This document shows, piece after piece, positions 46,056 to 56,105 of a stretch of 64,000 bases of DNA. Numbering within the stretch: the stretch's first letter is position 1; each line of letters opens with the position of its first letter. The notes under the pieces were generated by a model. The model saw only the letters and a list, made by a program, of their open reading frames with translations, was not told where the DNA came from and did no database searches. The DNA comes from Pseudomonas allokribbensis (lineage in GTDB: Bacteria > Pseudomonadota > Gammaproteobacteria > Pseudomonadales > Pseudomonadaceae): contig NZ_CP062252.1 in the NCBI RefSeq assembly GCF_014863605.1, positions 248,001 to 312,000 of the forward strand, written 5' to 3'. The translations under genes and the position numbers were made by a program.

Positions 46056-47639
46056 TCAGTTGCTGATCGCCAGAATACTCGCCTGATACGACCCGACAAA
46101 CACGTCGAAATCGCCCACCTCGTTCTGCTCCAGCTCAGCCTGTTGCGCCAGCGACGACCGCGCCAGTTCTTCAAACTTCGCCTGTTCCTCAGCCGCCAAC
46201 GGCTCGCTGCGGAAGAACTCGGCGTGAGCCTGGCTCTGGCGCAGGGAGAATTGCGCGAAACTTTCCTTGTGCTCGGCCATCGCCGCCAGCACCTGGGCCG
46301 AAGGCGTCAGGGACGAATCCTTGACCTTGGCCAGTTGTGCGTCGAGTGCCTTGCTGTGGGCATCGCCGCCATGGCTTTGATCCAGCAGCGCCGCCAGCGG
46401 AGCGATTTTTTCCAGCAGTTCGGCGGCCCATTCCTTCAGTTCGACCGGTTGGCCGTCACGCTGCAATTGCAGGCCTGGACGACGACCTTCCTTGACCACG
46501 CTGAGGAAGTTCGACGTGGCGTTGCCGCAGCTGATGTTGGTCAGCAGCGGGCTGTCGTTCAGTGCGCAGTACAGCAGGAACGCGTCGAGGAAGCGCGATT
46601 CGGTGAGGTCGATGCCCATCGGCAGGAACGGGTTGATGTCCAGGCAACGCACTTCGACGTACTGGATGCCACGGGCGACCAGCGCCTGGATCGGCCGCTC
46701 GCCGGTGTAGGTCACGCGTTTCGGGCGGATGTTGGAGTAGTACTCGTTTTCGATCTGCAGGATGTTGGTGTTCAGTTGCACCCACTCGCCATCCTGGTGC
46801 GTGCCGACTTCTACGTACGGCGCGTATGGCGTGGCCACCGCCTTGCGCAGACTGTCGGTGTAGCTTGCCAGGTCGTTGTAGCAAGGGGTCAGGCCAGCCT
46901 GGGCGTTGCTCTGGTAACCGAGGTCACTCATGCGCAGGCTGGTGGCGTAAGGCAGGTACAGAGTGTCCGGGTCCAACTGTTCCAGCTGATGCGAACGGCC
47001 GCGCAGGAACCCCGCGTCCAGCGCCGGCGAAGCACCGAACAGGTACATCAGCAGCCAGCTGTAGCGACGGAAGTTACGGATCAGCGCGATATAGGACGAC
47101 GACTGGAAATCCCGGTCGGTGCCGACGAAGCCTTCGGCTTCTTTCAGCAGCGGCCAGAGTTTTTCCGGCAGGGAGAAGTTGTAGTGAATCCCGGCGATGC
47201 ACTGCATGGTCTTGCCGTAACGCAGGGCCAGGCCCTTGCGGTAGACATACTTGAGCTGACCGATGTTGGAGGTGCCGTAATAGGCGATCGGGATGTCTTC
47301 CTCGGCCGGCAACGGGCACGGCATCGATGGACTCCACAGGTACTCGTTGCCGAGCTTGCTGTAGGCGAAGCGATGAATCTTGTCCAGGCTGGCCAGGGTG
47401 TCGGCCGGGTCTGGCAGGGCAGGCGTGATGAATTCCAGCAGCGACTCGGAATAGTCGGTGGTGATCTGTTCGTTGGTCAGCGCGGAACCCAGGCTTTCAG
47501 GGTGCGGCGTTTGCGCCAGACGTCCCTCGCCGGTCACGCGCAGGCATTCACGTTCGATACCGTGCAGGCACTGCTCGAGCAGAGAGAGGTTGGCGCGCTC
47601 ACCGAGCAGAGCCAGGCGGCGGTTGAGAAGTTCGCTCAA
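46056..47639 (-). CDS. gshA: Glutamate-cysteine ligase
   Basis: 527 residues if started at TTG 47639, which has AAGGA seven bases upstream and gives the Pseudomonas N-terminus [17 protein letters not shown]; a GTG at 47654 is the alternative. Landmarks of the GshA class-1 family: GIERECLRV (substrate/metal site), [34 protein letters not shown] and [12 protein letters not shown]. It makes gamma-glutamylcysteine, the first step of glutathione synthesis, consuming cysteine supplied by the sulfur genes nearby. Downstream of it lies the REPIN-like repeat. Confidence 0.93.
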   Translation of the reverse strand: MSELLNRRLALLGERANLSLLEQCLHGIERECLRVTGEGRLAQTPHPESLGSALTNEQITTDYSESLLEFITPALPDPADTLASLDKIHRFAYSKLGNEYLWSPSMPCPLPAEEDIPIAYYGTSNIGQLKYVYRKGLALRYGKTMQCIAGIHYNFSLPEKLWPLLKEAEGFVGTDRDFQSSSYIALIRNFRRYSWLLMYLFGASPALDAGFLRGRSHQLEQLDPDTLYLPYATSLRMSDLGYQSNAQAGLTPCYNDLASYTDSLRKAVATPYAPYVEVGTHQDGEWVQLNTNILQIENEYYSNIRPKRVTYTGERPIQALVARGIQYVEVRCLDINPFLPMGIDLTESRFLDAFLLYCALNDSPLLTNISCGNATSNFLSVVKEGRRPGLQLQRDGQPVELKEWAAELLEKIAPLAALLDQSHGGDAHSKALDAQLAKVKDSSLTPSAQVLAAMAEHKESFAQFSLRQSQAHAEFFRSEPLAAEEQAKFEELARSSLAQQAELEQNEVGDFDVFVGSYQASILAISN

Positions 47640-47853
47640 TTTGGATTCCTTCACGCGTCAGTCGCCCCAATATGGGGGTGGGCAGGACGGTCTACAAGGG
47701 TGAAGTTGAAACTGGCGTTTTCGCCTGGTTTTCGGGCCATGAAAGCCCCATTGGAAACGCCAACTTCAGTCCCTGAATCTGGCAGACGCGGGCGAGGAAA
47801 ATTCCGACGCTGCGATCACAGCGCCGAAATTAACTCAAAATGATGAACAACAT

Positions 47854-48237
47854 CTACAGGACAGCGAACGTGCCTTGCGCTTTTGCGACCAGTTTGTCGC
47901 CCTGCATCACGTCGGCTTCGACCACCAGCGTGCGCCGGCCCGGGTGGATCACCCGCGCCGTGCACATCACCTCGCCCTCGGAGACGGCGCGGATGTAGTT
48001 GATCTTGCACTCGATGGTCGCGCTTTGCTGGTCAAAGCCGTGGGTGCTGGAGCAGGCCAGCCCCATGGCGATATCGACCAGACTGAACAGCGCGCCACCG
48101 TGCAGCTTGCCGCCGCGGTTGCGCAGTTCGGGTTCCAGCACCAGGGCGACTTGCGCCACCCCGGTTTCCAGGCTGTGCAGGCGGCAGCCCAACAGCTTGA
48201 AAAACGCGCTCTCGACGAGCCCGGCCGGAATTTCCAT
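47854..48237 (-). CDS. PaaI-family thioesterase (hotdog fold)
   Basis: 127 residues, one hotdog domain: RGGKLHGGALFSLVDIAMGLACSS, with the active-site Gly-Gly and Asp, then SATIECKINYIRAVSEGEVMCTARVIHPGRRTLVVEADV. It probably hydrolyses an acyl-CoA. The start overlaps the tex stop by one base, so it may be coupled to tex. Substrate unknown. Confidence 0.82.
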   Translation of the reverse strand: MEIPAGLVESAFFKLLGCRLHSLETGVAQVALVLEPELRNRGGKLHGGALFSLVDIAMGLACSSTHGFDQQSATIECKINYIRAVSEGEVMCTARVIHPGRRTLVVEADVMQGDKLVAKAQGTFAVL

Positions 48238-50561
48238 CAGCGTTTCTTCAACTGCTTGGCGTTGGCGAACAGCGACGCCATGGCGTTGTTCGCCGGAGCC
48301 GCCGGGGTGCTTTCCTTGCGCGGCGCCGAACCCTGCGACTGGCGTGGCGCCGAGCCTGGACGCGCGCCACGGGCACCGTCGATTTTCTCGCCCGGGGTGT
48401 CGCTCATGCGCATCGACAGGCCGACGCGTTTGCGCGGGATGTCGACTTCCATGACCTTCACTTTCACCACGTCACCGGCCTTCACCGCTTCGCGCGGATC
48501 CTTGATGAACTTCTCCGACAGCGCCGAGATGTGCACCAGACCATCCTGATGCACGCCGATGTCGACGAACGCGCCGAACGCGGTCACGTTGGTCACCACA
48601 CCTTCGAGGATCATCCCCAGTTGCAGGTCTTTCAGGTCCTCGACGCCTTCCTGGAACTCGGCGGTCTTGAACTCCGGACGCGGGTCGCGGCCCGGTTTTT
48701 CCAGTTCCTGCAGGATGTCGGTGACGGTTGGCAGACCGAAGGTCTCGTCGGTGAATTTCTTCGGATCCAGACGCTTGAGGAACCCGGTGTCGCCGATCAG
48801 CGAGCGGATGTCGCGGTCGGTTTCAGCGGCGATGCGTTGCACCAGTGGATAGGCTTCCGGGTGAACGGCCGAGGAATCCAGCGGGTTGTCGCCGTTCATC
48901 ACGCGCAGGAAGCCGGCGGCCTGTTCGAAGGTTTTTTCGCCCAGACGCGCGACTTTCTTCAGTGCAGCGCGAGTCTTGAACGCGCCGTGCTCGTCACGGT
49001 GAGTCACGATGTTCTGCGCCAGGGTCGCGTTGAGGCCGGAGATCCGCGCCAGCAGCGCCACGGAAGCGGTGTTCACGTCCACGCCCACGGCGTTTACGCA
49101 GTCCTCGACCACAGCGTCCAGGCCGCGTGCCAGTTTCAGTTGCGACACGTCGTGCTGATACTGACCGACACCGATGGATTTCGGATCGATCTTCACCAGC
49201 TCGGCCAGTGGATCCTGCAGGCGACGGGCGATGGACACGGCACCACGGATCGACACGTCCAGATCCGGGAATTCCTTGGCTGCCAGTTCCGATGCCGAGT
49301 ACACCGATGCGCCGGCTTCGGAGACCATGACCTTGGTCATTTTCATCGCTGGGTATTTTTTGATCAGCTCGATGGCCAGTTTGTCGGTTTCACGGCTGGC
49401 GGTGCCGTTGCCGATGGCGATCAGGTCGACCGAGTGCTTGGCGCACAGGGCGGCCAGGATCGCGATGGTCTGATCCCATTTGTTGTGCGGCACGTGCGGG
49501 TAAACCGTGGCGTGATCCAGCAGCTTGCCGGTGGAGTCGACCACCGCAACCTTGCAGCCGGTGCGCAGGCCCGGGTCGAGGCCGAGGGTTGCGCGCGGGC
49601 CGGCCGGAGCGGCCAGCAACAGGTCGTGCAGGTTGTGGGCGAACACGTTGATCGCTTCGGTTTCGGCGCCATCGCGCAGCTCGCCGAGCAGGTCGGTTTC
49701 CAGGTGGGTGTAGAGCTTGACCTTCCAGGTCCAGCGCACCACTTCACCCAGCCATTTGTCGGCCGGACGGTTCTGGTTCTGGATGCCGACTTGCTGGCCG
49801 ATCATGCCTTCGCACGGATGCATGGTGCCCGGCAGTTCGTCGCCAACCTTCAGTGCGGAGCTGAGAATGCCTTCATTGCGGCCACGGAAAATCGCCAGCG
49901 CGCGGTGCGACGGCATGCTTTTCAGTGGTTCGTCGTGTTCGAAGTAATCGCGGAACTTGGCGCCTTCCTCTTCCTTGCCGGCGATCACGCGGGCACTGAG
50001 GGTGGCTTCCTGCTTCAGGTAAGTGCGCAGTTTTTCCAGCAGGTTGGCGTCTTCGGCGAAGCGCTCCATGAGGATGTACTTGGCGCCTTCCAGCGCAGCC
50101 TTGACGTCGGCCACGCCTTTTTCGGCGTCGATGAAGCGTGCGGCTTCGGCTTCCGGGGCCAGGCTCGGGTCGTTGAACAGACCGTCGGCCAGCTCGCCGA
50201 GGCCGGCTTCCAGGGCGATCTGGCCCTTGGTGCGGCGCTTCTGCTTGTACGGCAGGTACAAGTCTTCGAGGCGGGTCTTGGTGTCGGCGAGTTTGATTTC
50301 GCGCTCCAGTTCAGGGGTGAGTTTGCCCTGCTCCTGGATGCTGGAAAGGATGCTGATGCGCCGTTCGTCGAGTTCTCGCAGGTAGCGCAGACGCTCTTCC
50401 AGATGACGCAACTGAGTGTCATCGAGGCTGCCGGTCACTTCTTTCCGGTAACGGGCGATGAAGGGAACGGTAGAGCCTTCATCGAGTAGCGCGACGGCCG
50501 CTTCGACCTGTTGTGGGCGTACGCCGAGTTCCTCGGCGATGCGGCTGTTGATGCTGTCCAT
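48237..50561 (-). CDS. tex: Transcription accessory protein Tex
   Basis: 774 residues from ATG 50561 (AGGTGG upstream), close to the usual Tex length. The order of parts is normal: N-terminal Tex helices ([38 protein letters not shown]), a YqgF/RuvC-like domain ([17 protein letters not shown]), helix-hairpin-helix motifs ([23 protein letters not shown]), and a C-terminal S1 RNA-binding domain ([34 protein letters not shown]). The tail is basic and Ala/Pro-rich. It binds RNA and influences transcription and stress survival. A longer reading by 86 codons crosses the divergent promoter and is rejected. Confidence 0.93.
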   Translation of the reverse strand: MDSINSRIAEELGVRPQQVEAAVALLDEGSTVPFIARYRKEVTGSLDDTQLRHLEERLRYLRELDERRISILSSIQEQGKLTPELEREIKLADTKTRLEDLYLPYKQKRRTKGQIALEAGLGELADGLFNDPSLAPEAEAARFIDAEKGVADVKAALEGAKYILMERFAEDANLLEKLRTYLKQEATLSARVIAGKEEEGAKFRDYFEHDEPLKSMPSHRALAIFRGRNEGILSSALKVGDELPGTMHPCEGMIGQQVGIQNQNRPADKWLGEVVRWTWKVKLYTHLETDLLGELRDGAETEAINVFAHNLHDLLLAAPAGPRATLGLDPGLRTGCKVAVVDSTGKLLDHATVYPHVPHNKWDQTIAILAALCAKHSVDLIAIGNGTASRETDKLAIELIKKYPAMKMTKVMVSEAGASVYSASELAAKEFPDLDVSIRGAVSIARRLQDPLAELVKIDPKSIGVGQYQHDVSQLKLARGLDAVVEDCVNAVGVDVNTASVALLARISGLNATLAQNIVTHRDEHGAFKTRAALKKVARLGEKTFEQAAGFLRVMNGDNPLDSSAVHPEAYPLVQRIAAETDRDIRSLIGDTGFLKRLDPKKFTDETFGLPTVTDILQELEKPGRDPRPEFKTAEFQEGVEDLKDLQLGMILEGVVTNVTAFGAFVDIGVHQDGLVHISALSEKFIKDPREAVKAGDVVKVKVMEVDIPRKRVGLSMRMSDTPGEKIDGARGARPGSAPRQSQGSAPRKESTPAAPANNAMASLFANAKQLKKR

Positions 50562-50921
50562 AAAACCACCTGACAAATTGTGAAAGCAGGCTCGCAGGCA
50601 CGTAAATAAAGGCCCGGAGTCTGGTTGGGCGGCCTGACGCTTGCCGCTGCCTGGGTCAAAAGGCATCCCATTGACCCGTGAAATCGAACAATTACTGCGA
50701 GGGCCGGGAAAATAAGAGACGGCCACCTGCGGTAACGATTCAGACGTTGCCTGACACAAAAGGCCGCGCATTATAACCAGCGTTCTGTCATTCGGGGGCG
50801 ACGCAGTCTGTAGGCTCAAGCCCCGGTTTTCTGGCAGTGAAGGAAAAATCTGCTAACAATGCACACGGTGCGTATAACGGCAGCTACGCCATAATGCGCG
50901 CCGAGCTAAAAGGAGCATCCA
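50562..50921. other. Divergent promoter region of tex and ompR
   Basis: 360 bases with no gene. Near the right end, CATAAT at about 50890 could be a -10 element for ompR, with AAAAGGAG (from about 50910) as the ribosome site. No clear operator was found. Confidence 0.5.
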
Positions 50922-51662
50922 ATGAGCAGCACTGCACAAACTGCTGAAGGCGAAAAAATTCTTATTGTTGACGATGATCCGGGGCTGAGCAGCCTGCTGG
51001 AACGCTTCTTCGTCAGCAAGGGCTACCGCGCCCGCGCCGTACCGAATACCGAGCAGATGGATCGTCTGCTGTCGCGTGAAGTGTTCAACCTGGTCGTCCT
51101 CGACCTGATGCTGCCGGGCGAAGACGGCCTGACCGCTTGCCGTCGCCTGCGTGGCGCGAACAATCAGATCCCGATCATCATGCTCACCGCCAAGGGCGAC
51201 GAGTTGAGCCGTATCAAGGGCCTGGAACTGGGCGCCGACGACTACCTGGCCAAGCCGTTCAACCCGGACGAGTTGATGGCCCGCGTCAAAGCCGTGCTGC
51301 GCCGTCAGGCCGCACCGGTGCCGGGCGCGCCGGGCAGCGAAGAAGAGAACGTCACGTTCGGTGACTACGTGCTGTCCCTGGCCACCCGCGAACTCAAGCG
51401 CGGCGACGAAGTGCACATGCTCACCACCGGTGAGTTCGCGGTACTCAAGGCCCTGGTGATGAACGCCCGTCAGCCGCTGACCCGCGACAAACTGATGAAC
51501 CTGGCCCGTGGCCGGGAGTGGGATGCCCTGGAGCGTTCCATCGACGTGCAGATTTCCCGTCTGCGCCGGATGATCGAACCCGATCCGTCCAAACCGCGCT
51601 ACATCCAGACTGTCTGGGGCGTGGGTTATGTGTTCGTGCCGGATGGCAACTCCACCAAGTGA
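50922..51662 (+). CDS. ompR: Two-component response regulator OmpR
   Basis: 246 residues. The receiver has acidic residues in LIVDDDPG, phosphorylation site Asp61 in VVLDLMLPGEDG, Lys in DYLAKPFNP. The C-terminal winged helix (about 145-240) carries RSIDVQISRLRRMIEPDPSKPRYIQTVWGVGYVF, typical of OmpR. It controls osmotic-response genes with EnvZ, encoded 114 bases downstream after a REP-like element. Confidence 0.93.
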   Translation: MSSTAQTAEGEKILIVDDDPGLSSLLERFFVSKGYRARAVPNTEQMDRLLSREVFNLVVLDLMLPGEDGLTACRRLRGANNQIPIIMLTAKGDELSRIKGLELGADDYLAKPFNPDELMARVKAVLRRQAAPVPGAPGSEEENVTFGDYVLSLATRELKRGDEVHMLTTGEFAVLKALVMNARQPLTRDKLMNLARGREWDALERSIDVQISRLRRMIEPDPSKPRYIQTVWGVGYVFVPDGNSTK

Positions 51663-51670
51663 CGGGTGAT

Positions 51671-51759
51671 TTGTAGGAGCGGGTCTGCGGGGAGCGGTCA
51701 AAATTGCCGCCTCCGCAGACTCGTTATCCGCAATATGCGAGCATTGCTCGCTCCTGCAA
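51671..51759. repeat. REP-like hairpin between ompR and envZ
   Basis: Outer inverted arms TTGTAGGAGCG (51671-51681) and CGCTCCTGCAA (51749-51759), with one mismatch, and an inner inverted pair GTCTGCGG (51683-51690) with CCGCAGAC (51713-51720). It belongs to the TGTAGGAGCGAGC type of Pseudomonas repeat, different from the GTTCCCAC family. It separates two normally adjacent genes of one operon. Confidence 0.75.
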
Positions 51760-51776
51760 GTGCGTAGCGGTTATCC

Positions 51777-53090
51777 ATGAAAACCCCTGTCTGGTTCCCC
51801 CAAAGTTTCTTCTCCCGCACCCTCTGGCTGGTGCTCATCGTCGTATTGTTTTCCAAGGCACTGACCCTGGTTTATCTGCTGATGAACGAGGACGTGCTGG
51901 TGGACCGTCAATACAGCCACGGCGTCGCCCTGACGCTGCGTGCCTATTGGGCTGCCGATGAAGAAAACCGCGCGAAGATCGCCGATGCCGCGACCCTGAT
52001 CCGGGTGGTCGGTGCCGGTGTGCCGGAAGGCGAGCAGCACTGGCCGTACAGCGAAATCTACCAGCGGCAGATGCAGGCGGAACTGGGTGCCGACACCGAG
52101 GTTCGCTTGCGCATGCATTCGCCGCCGGCGTTGTGGGTGCGTGCGCCGAGCCTGGGTGATGGCTGGCTGAAAGTGCCGTTGTACCCGCATCCATTGCGCG
52201 GCCAGAAAATCTGGAACGTACTCGGCTGGTTCCTCGCCATCGGGTTGCTCTCGACCGCGTCGGCATGGATCTTCGTCAGCCAGCTCAATCAGCCTTTGAA
52301 GCGTCTCGTATATGCCGCACGGCAACTCGGCCAGGGCCGCAGCGTGCGCCTGCCGATCAGTGACACACCGAGCGAAATGACCGAGGTTTATCGCGCCTTC
52401 AACCAGATGGCCGAGGACGTCGAACAGGCCGGCCGTGAACGTGAACTGATGCTCGCCGGGGTTTCCCACGACCTGCGTACGCCGCTGACCCGTCTACGGC
52501 TGTCGCTGGAACTGATGGGTGACCGCACCGACCTGACCGACGACATGGTGCGGGACATTGAAGACATGGACGCGATTCTCGACCAGTTCCTCGCGTTCAT
52601 TCGCGATGGTCGGGACGAGTCGGTGGAAGAAGTGGATCTGAGCGATCTGGTGCGCGAGGTCGCGGCGCCGTACAACCAGAGTGAAGAGAAGGTGCGCTTG
52701 CGTCTGGAGCCGATCCAGCCGTTTCCGCTACGCCGGGTATCGATGAAGCGTTTGCTGAACAACCTGATCGGCAACGCGTTGAACCATGCCGGCAGCGGCG
52801 TCGAAGTCGCGGCTTACGTATCCGGCGATACCAGTGCGCCGTACGTGGTGTTGAGTGTGATGGACCGTGGGGCGGGGATTGATCCGTCGGAGCTTGAGGC
52901 GATTTTCAACCCGTTCACCCGTGGCGACCGTGCGCGGGGCGGAAAGGGTACCGGGCTGGGGCTGGCGATCGTCAAGCGGATTGCTTCGATGCATGGCGGC
53001 AATGTCGAGCTGCGCAACCGCTCCGGTGGCGGGCTGGAGGCGCGGGTGCGCTTGCCGCTGGGGTTGATGCTGCCGCGAGACGCGGTTTAA
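51777..53090 (+). CDS. envZ: Sensor histidine kinase EnvZ
   Basis: 437 residues. Two membrane helices (about 15-36 and 147-168) flank a periplasmic domain of about 110 residues, followed by a HAMP linker (NQPLKRLVYAARQLGQGRSVRLP), the H-box SHDLRTPLTRLRL with His231, and an ATP-binding domain (LNNLIGNALNHAGSG, DRGAGIDPSELEAIF, GKGTGLGLAIVKRI). It phosphorylates and dephosphorylates OmpR in response to osmolarity. Confidence 0.93.
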   Translation: MKTPVWFPQSFFSRTLWLVLIVVLFSKALTLVYLLMNEDVLVDRQYSHGVALTLRAYWAADEENRAKIADAATLIRVVGAGVPEGEQHWPYSEIYQRQMQAELGADTEVRLRMHSPPALWVRAPSLGDGWLKVPLYPHPLRGQKIWNVLGWFLAIGLLSTASAWIFVSQLNQPLKRLVYAARQLGQGRSVRLPISDTPSEMTEVYRAFNQMAEDVEQAGRERELMLAGVSHDLRTPLTRLRLSLELMGDRTDLTDDMVRDIEDMDAILDQFLAFIRDGRDESVEEVDLSDLVREVAAPYNQSEEKVRLRLEPIQPFPLRRVSMKRLLNNLIGNALNHAGSGVEVAAYVSGDTSAPYVVLSVMDRGAGIDPSELEAIFNPFTRGDRARGGKGTGLGLAIVKRIASMHGGNVELRNRSGGGLEARVRLPLGLMLPRDAV

Positions 53091-53092
53091 GT

Positions 53093-53118
53093 TTCAGGCG
53101 GCCTTGCGGCCGCCTGAA
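53093..53118. terminator. Bidirectional hairpin between envZ and rimK
   Basis: An 11-bp perfect stem (53093-53103 with 53108-53118) with a TTGC loop between convergent stops. No clear T tract follows on either strand, so termination may be partial. Confidence 0.6.
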
Positions 53119-53125
53119 TCAAGGT

Positions 53126-54031
53126 TCATCCCTTGCCTTTGGTGCGGGTCATGTTTGGCCCGCCATTCTTCTCGAGATGCTCGATGATGATCCCCGCCAC
53201 GTTCTTGCCGGTGGTGGTCTCGATCCCTTCCAGGCCCGGCGACGAGTTCACTTCCATCACCAGCGGCCCGTGATTCGAACGCAGGATATCCACACCCGCC
53301 ACCGCCAGGCCCATGACCTTGGCGGCGCGCAACGCGGTCATGCGCTCTTCCGGGGTGATCTTGATCAGGCTGGCGCTGCCGCCCCGGTGCAGGTTGGAGC
53401 GGAACTCCCCGGGCTTGGCCTGACGCTTCATCGCCGCGATCACCTTGTCGCCGACCACGAAGCAGCGGATGTCCGCGCCGCCGGCCTCCTTGATGTATTC
53501 CTGCACCATGATGTTCTGCTTGAGGCCCATGAACGCCTCGATCACCGACTCCGCCGCCGTCGCGGTTTCGCACAGCACCACGCCGATGCCCTGAGTCCCT
53601 TCCAGCACCTTGATCACCAGCGGCGCGCCGTTGACCATGTCGATCAGGTCGGGAATGTCGTCCGGCGAGTGGGCGAAGCCGGTCACCGGCAAACCGATGC
53701 CCCGGCGCGACAGCAATTGCAGCGAACGCAGCTTGTCCCGGGAACGGGCGATGGCCACCGATTCGTTGAGCGGAAACACCCCCATCATTTCGAACTGGCG
53801 CAGCACCGCGCAGCCATAGAACGTCACCGATGCGCCGATCCGCGGGATCACCGCATCGAAACCTTCCAGCGGCTTGCCGCGATAGTGGATCTGCGGCTTG
53901 TGGCTGGCGATGTTCATGTAGGCGCGCAAGGTGTCGATCACCACCATTTCATGCCCGCGTTCGGTGCCGGCTTCGACCAGACGACGGGTGGAATACAGAC
54001 GCGGATTCCGCGACAGCACAGCGATCTTCAT
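53126..54031 (-). CDS. rimK: Ribosomal protein S6 modification enzyme RimK
   Basis: 301 residues, ATP-grasp ligase. Landmarks: [20 protein letters not shown] at the N-terminus, [38 protein letters not shown] (ATP site), and [15 protein letters not shown] (metal-binding Asn/Glu). It adds glutamate residues to the C-terminus of ribosomal protein S6. The start overlaps the rimB stop by 4 bases. In P. fluorescens SBW25 the rim operon links ribosome modification to the shift between motile and plant-attached states. Confidence 0.92.
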   Translation of the reverse strand: MKIAVLSRNPRLYSTRRLVEAGTERGHEMVVIDTLRAYMNIASHKPQIHYRGKPLEGFDAVIPRIGASVTFYGCAVLRQFEMMGVFPLNESVAIARSRDKLRSLQLLSRRGIGLPVTGFAHSPDDIPDLIDMVNGAPLVIKVLEGTQGIGVVLCETATAAESVIEAFMGLKQNIMVQEYIKEAGGADIRCFVVGDKVIAAMKRQAKPGEFRSNLHRGGSASLIKITPEERMTALRAAKVMGLAVAGVDILRSNHGPLVMEVNSSPGLEGIETTTGKNVAGIIIEHLEKNGGPNMTRTKGKG

Positions 54032-54507
54032 GCAACACCTGTGGAGGAGGTAGATACCGGGAACACCGGCTTGTCTTGTACATACTTGATACCCGGATTG
54101 ACCACCAACTGGCCGTCGATCAGGGCTTTGGAACCGAGCAACAGGCGATAGCGCATGGACTTGCGGCAGGCGAGGGTGAACTCGACCGGCCAGACCCGAT
54201 CACCGAGGGCCAGGGTGGTGCTGATCACATAGCGCACCTGGGCCTGGCCGTTGGAACTCTTGATGGTCTTGCGGGTGACCAGCGGTGCTTCGCAACGCCG
54301 GTGGCGCAATTGCACCACCGTGCCCAGGTGCGCGGTGAAACGCACCCACTTCTCGCCGTCCCGTTCGAACGGCTCGATATCGGTGGCGTGCAGGCTGGAG
54401 GTACTGGCACCGGTGTCGATTTTCGCCCGAAGGCCTGCGACTCCCAAACCTGGGAGCGCCACCCACTCGCGCAGACCGACAACGGTCAAATGGTCAAATG
54501 TCTTCAA
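54028..54507 (-). CDS. rimB: RimB-type retropepsin-like protease
   Basis: 159 residues if begun at TTG 54507 ([21 protein letters not shown]); the frame runs 20 codons further to a GTG at 54567. Neither start has a good ribosome site, so the start is uncertain. The active-site text is [19 protein letters not shown], with catalytic Asp in the DTGA motif of the RimB/ATP-dependent-zinc-protease-like family. RimB works with RimK. I did not identify a rimA gene upstream of it. Confidence 0.78.
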   Translation of the reverse strand: MKTFDHLTVVGLREWVALPGLGVAGLRAKIDTGASTSSLHATDIEPFERDGEKWVRFTAHLGTVVQLRHRRCEAPLVTRKTIKSSNGQAQVRYVISTTLALGDRVWPVEFTLACRKSMRYRLLLGSKALIDGQLVVNPGIKYVQDKPVFPVSTSSTGVA

Positions 54508-54725
54508 AAAAATGCTCAACCGGTGAAAACCGATCAGCCCGCAGGGGGCCGGATTTGCGGTATTCACGCAGAATAGTGGTTAAAAGGCGACAGATATCTA
54601 CGGCCCGGATTTGCGCGCTCTCAAGCACGCCCCGGAATGTGTGCATTGTAATCCGGGACAGCACAATTCATGGCACGACAGAAACGGTAGTACAGTTCAT
54701 CAATATTTCAGAATGAGGAAATTCC

Positions 54726-55133
54726 ATGGCACAAAAAAGCGAAGAGGACGACAAGGTCCGTCTCGACAAATGGCTGTGGGCTGCACGTTTTTTTAAAACC
54801 CGCGCCTTGGCCAAAGCCGCCATCGAAAGTGGCAAGGTGCATTGTCGGGGAGAGCGCTGCAAGCCTGGCAAAGAGCCACGCATCGGCGATGAATTCGAGA
54901 TTCGTACCGGCTTCGATGAAAAGACTGTCGTGGTCCAGGCCCTGTCGATCGTGCGCCGTGGCGCGCCGGAAGCGCAGACGCTGTATGCGGAAACCGAAGC
55001 CAGTATCGCCAAGCGCGAGGCGGCTGCAGCGATGCGCAAGGCGGGCGCGTTGGGTGTGACCACCGACGGCAAACCGAGCAAGAAACAGCGTCGGGACTTG
55101 TTTAAATTTCGTGGGAACAGTAGCGGCGAATAA
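54726..55133 (+). CDS. hslR: Heat-shock protein 15, S4-domain RNA-binding protein
   Basis: 135 residues. The S4 domain is at the N-terminus: VRLDKWLWAARFFKTRALAKAAIESGKVHCRGERCKPGKEPRIGD. A basic tail (GKPSKKQRRDLFKF) follows. It binds stalled 50S subunits carrying nascent peptides. GAGGAA lies just before the ATG. The hslO gene, its usual partner, is 970 bases downstream past a phosphatase gene on the other strand. Confidence 0.9.
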   Translation: MAQKSEEDDKVRLDKWLWAARFFKTRALAKAAIESGKVHCRGERCKPGKEPRIGDEFEIRTGFDEKTVVVQALSIVRRGAPEAQTLYAETEASIAKREAAAAMRKAGALGVTTDGKPSKKQRRDLFKFRGNSSGE

Positions 55134-55136
55134 AAA

Positions 55137-55187
55137 ATCGCAGCCTGCATGCGCTCCCTGAGGAGCTGCCGGCGGCTGCGATCTTTT
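55137..55187. terminator. Bidirectional terminator between hslR and the PAP2 gene
   Basis: An outer 9-bp stem (55137-55145 with 55174-55182, ATCGCAGCC) encloses a second hairpin (GCTCC/GGAGC). TTTT follows on the plus strand and a run of six T on the minus strand, so it can end both convergent messages. Confidence 0.8.
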
Positions 55188-55200
55188 CAGGCGCATCGAA

Positions 55201-56001
55201 TTAGCGGAGCGCCACCACACTCATCCGCGAAACCACCGGCAACTTGCCCACCAGCGCGAAAATCGGCGCTGTGATCTTCAGCCAGAAGTTCGCTGCGTGA
55301 TAGGCAAACGGTGTGTAGTAACCCCAGCCCAACGCCCATACCGCCAACAGCAGGCCACCGATGTAATCGTCCTGGCCCCAGTGCGCGCCGGCCACCAGAC
55401 GCGGCAGCATGAACAGCAGCGCCAGGCCCCAGACCGTCAGGAACTGGCCGGCGGAGCGACTGAAAACGCCCATGAACAGCGCCCAGATCAACAGCACCGA
55501 AGCATGGTCACCGGGGAAACTCTGGCTCGAGCGATCCTTCAGCTCAAAGGTCTTCTCGAGATGCGGGAAGTAGTCGCTCATATGAACGGCGCCCTGGAGC
55601 ACCATGGATGGGCTATTGTGCTGCCAGCCCATGTGGTCGGCGAATTTGGAAAACAGCGCGCGGATCACCACCATCAGCAGCAGGATCGAGAAAAATCCGA
55701 AGAAGGCGCGACGCACGTCAATCGCCTTGAACACCCAATCGCCCTTGATCAGCAGGGTCAGCAGGATCAGTCCGACGACAACGTCGAACGGGCGCAGACT
55801 TGCAATTGCCCAGATGTGGAGCCATATGGGGTTGCTGGCCAGCGGTGCATTGAGTGAGCGGAACAGCCACTCGTCGAAAATCACACACAGCATCTGACCC
55901 GTAGGCCATAACCAGAAAGCCAGTAGTGCCAAAGGCACTGCATTGCACAGAACCAGCCGGCCGAGGTTCCACCTTGATTGGAACAAACCCGGATTGTTCA
56001 T
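55201..56001 (-). CDS. PAP2-family membrane phosphatase
   Basis: 266 residues from ATG 56001 (GGGAGG upstream). About six membrane segments. The three phosphatase motifs are recognisable: KDRSSQSFPGDHASV (PSGH-like motif with the catalytic His) and LPRLVAGAHWGQDDYIGG (SRxxxxxHxxxD-like) in the periplasmic side. It may act on lipid A or undecaprenyl pyrophosphate, as in LpxT/LpxE-type proteins; the substrate is not assigned. Confidence 0.8.
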   Translation of the reverse strand: MNNPGLFQSRWNLGRLVLCNAVPLALLAFWLWPTGQMLCVIFDEWLFRSLNAPLASNPIWLHIWAIASLRPFDVVVGLILLTLLIKGDWVFKAIDVRRAFFGFFSILLLMVVIRALFSKFADHMGWQHNSPSMVLQGAVHMSDYFPHLEKTFELKDRSSQSFPGDHASVLLIWALFMGVFSRSAGQFLTVWGLALLFMLPRLVAGAHWGQDDYIGGLLLAVWALGWGYYTPFAYHAANFWLKITAPIFALVGKLPVVSRMSVVALR

Positions 56002-56105
56002 AAAATGCCTCCCGTGGCTGAACATAGGCATCAAAATGGATGCCAGAAGCGCGGGATTTTCATTCTTTGTAACCTTTTTGTCATTAAAATCAGATACCTA
56101 GACCT

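Noticed and set aside
45900..50489. Long open frames (up to 652 codons) antisense to gshA and tex
   Set aside because: They mirror high-GC genes of clear function, lack ribosome sites and domains, and are the usual result of GC-rich third positions.
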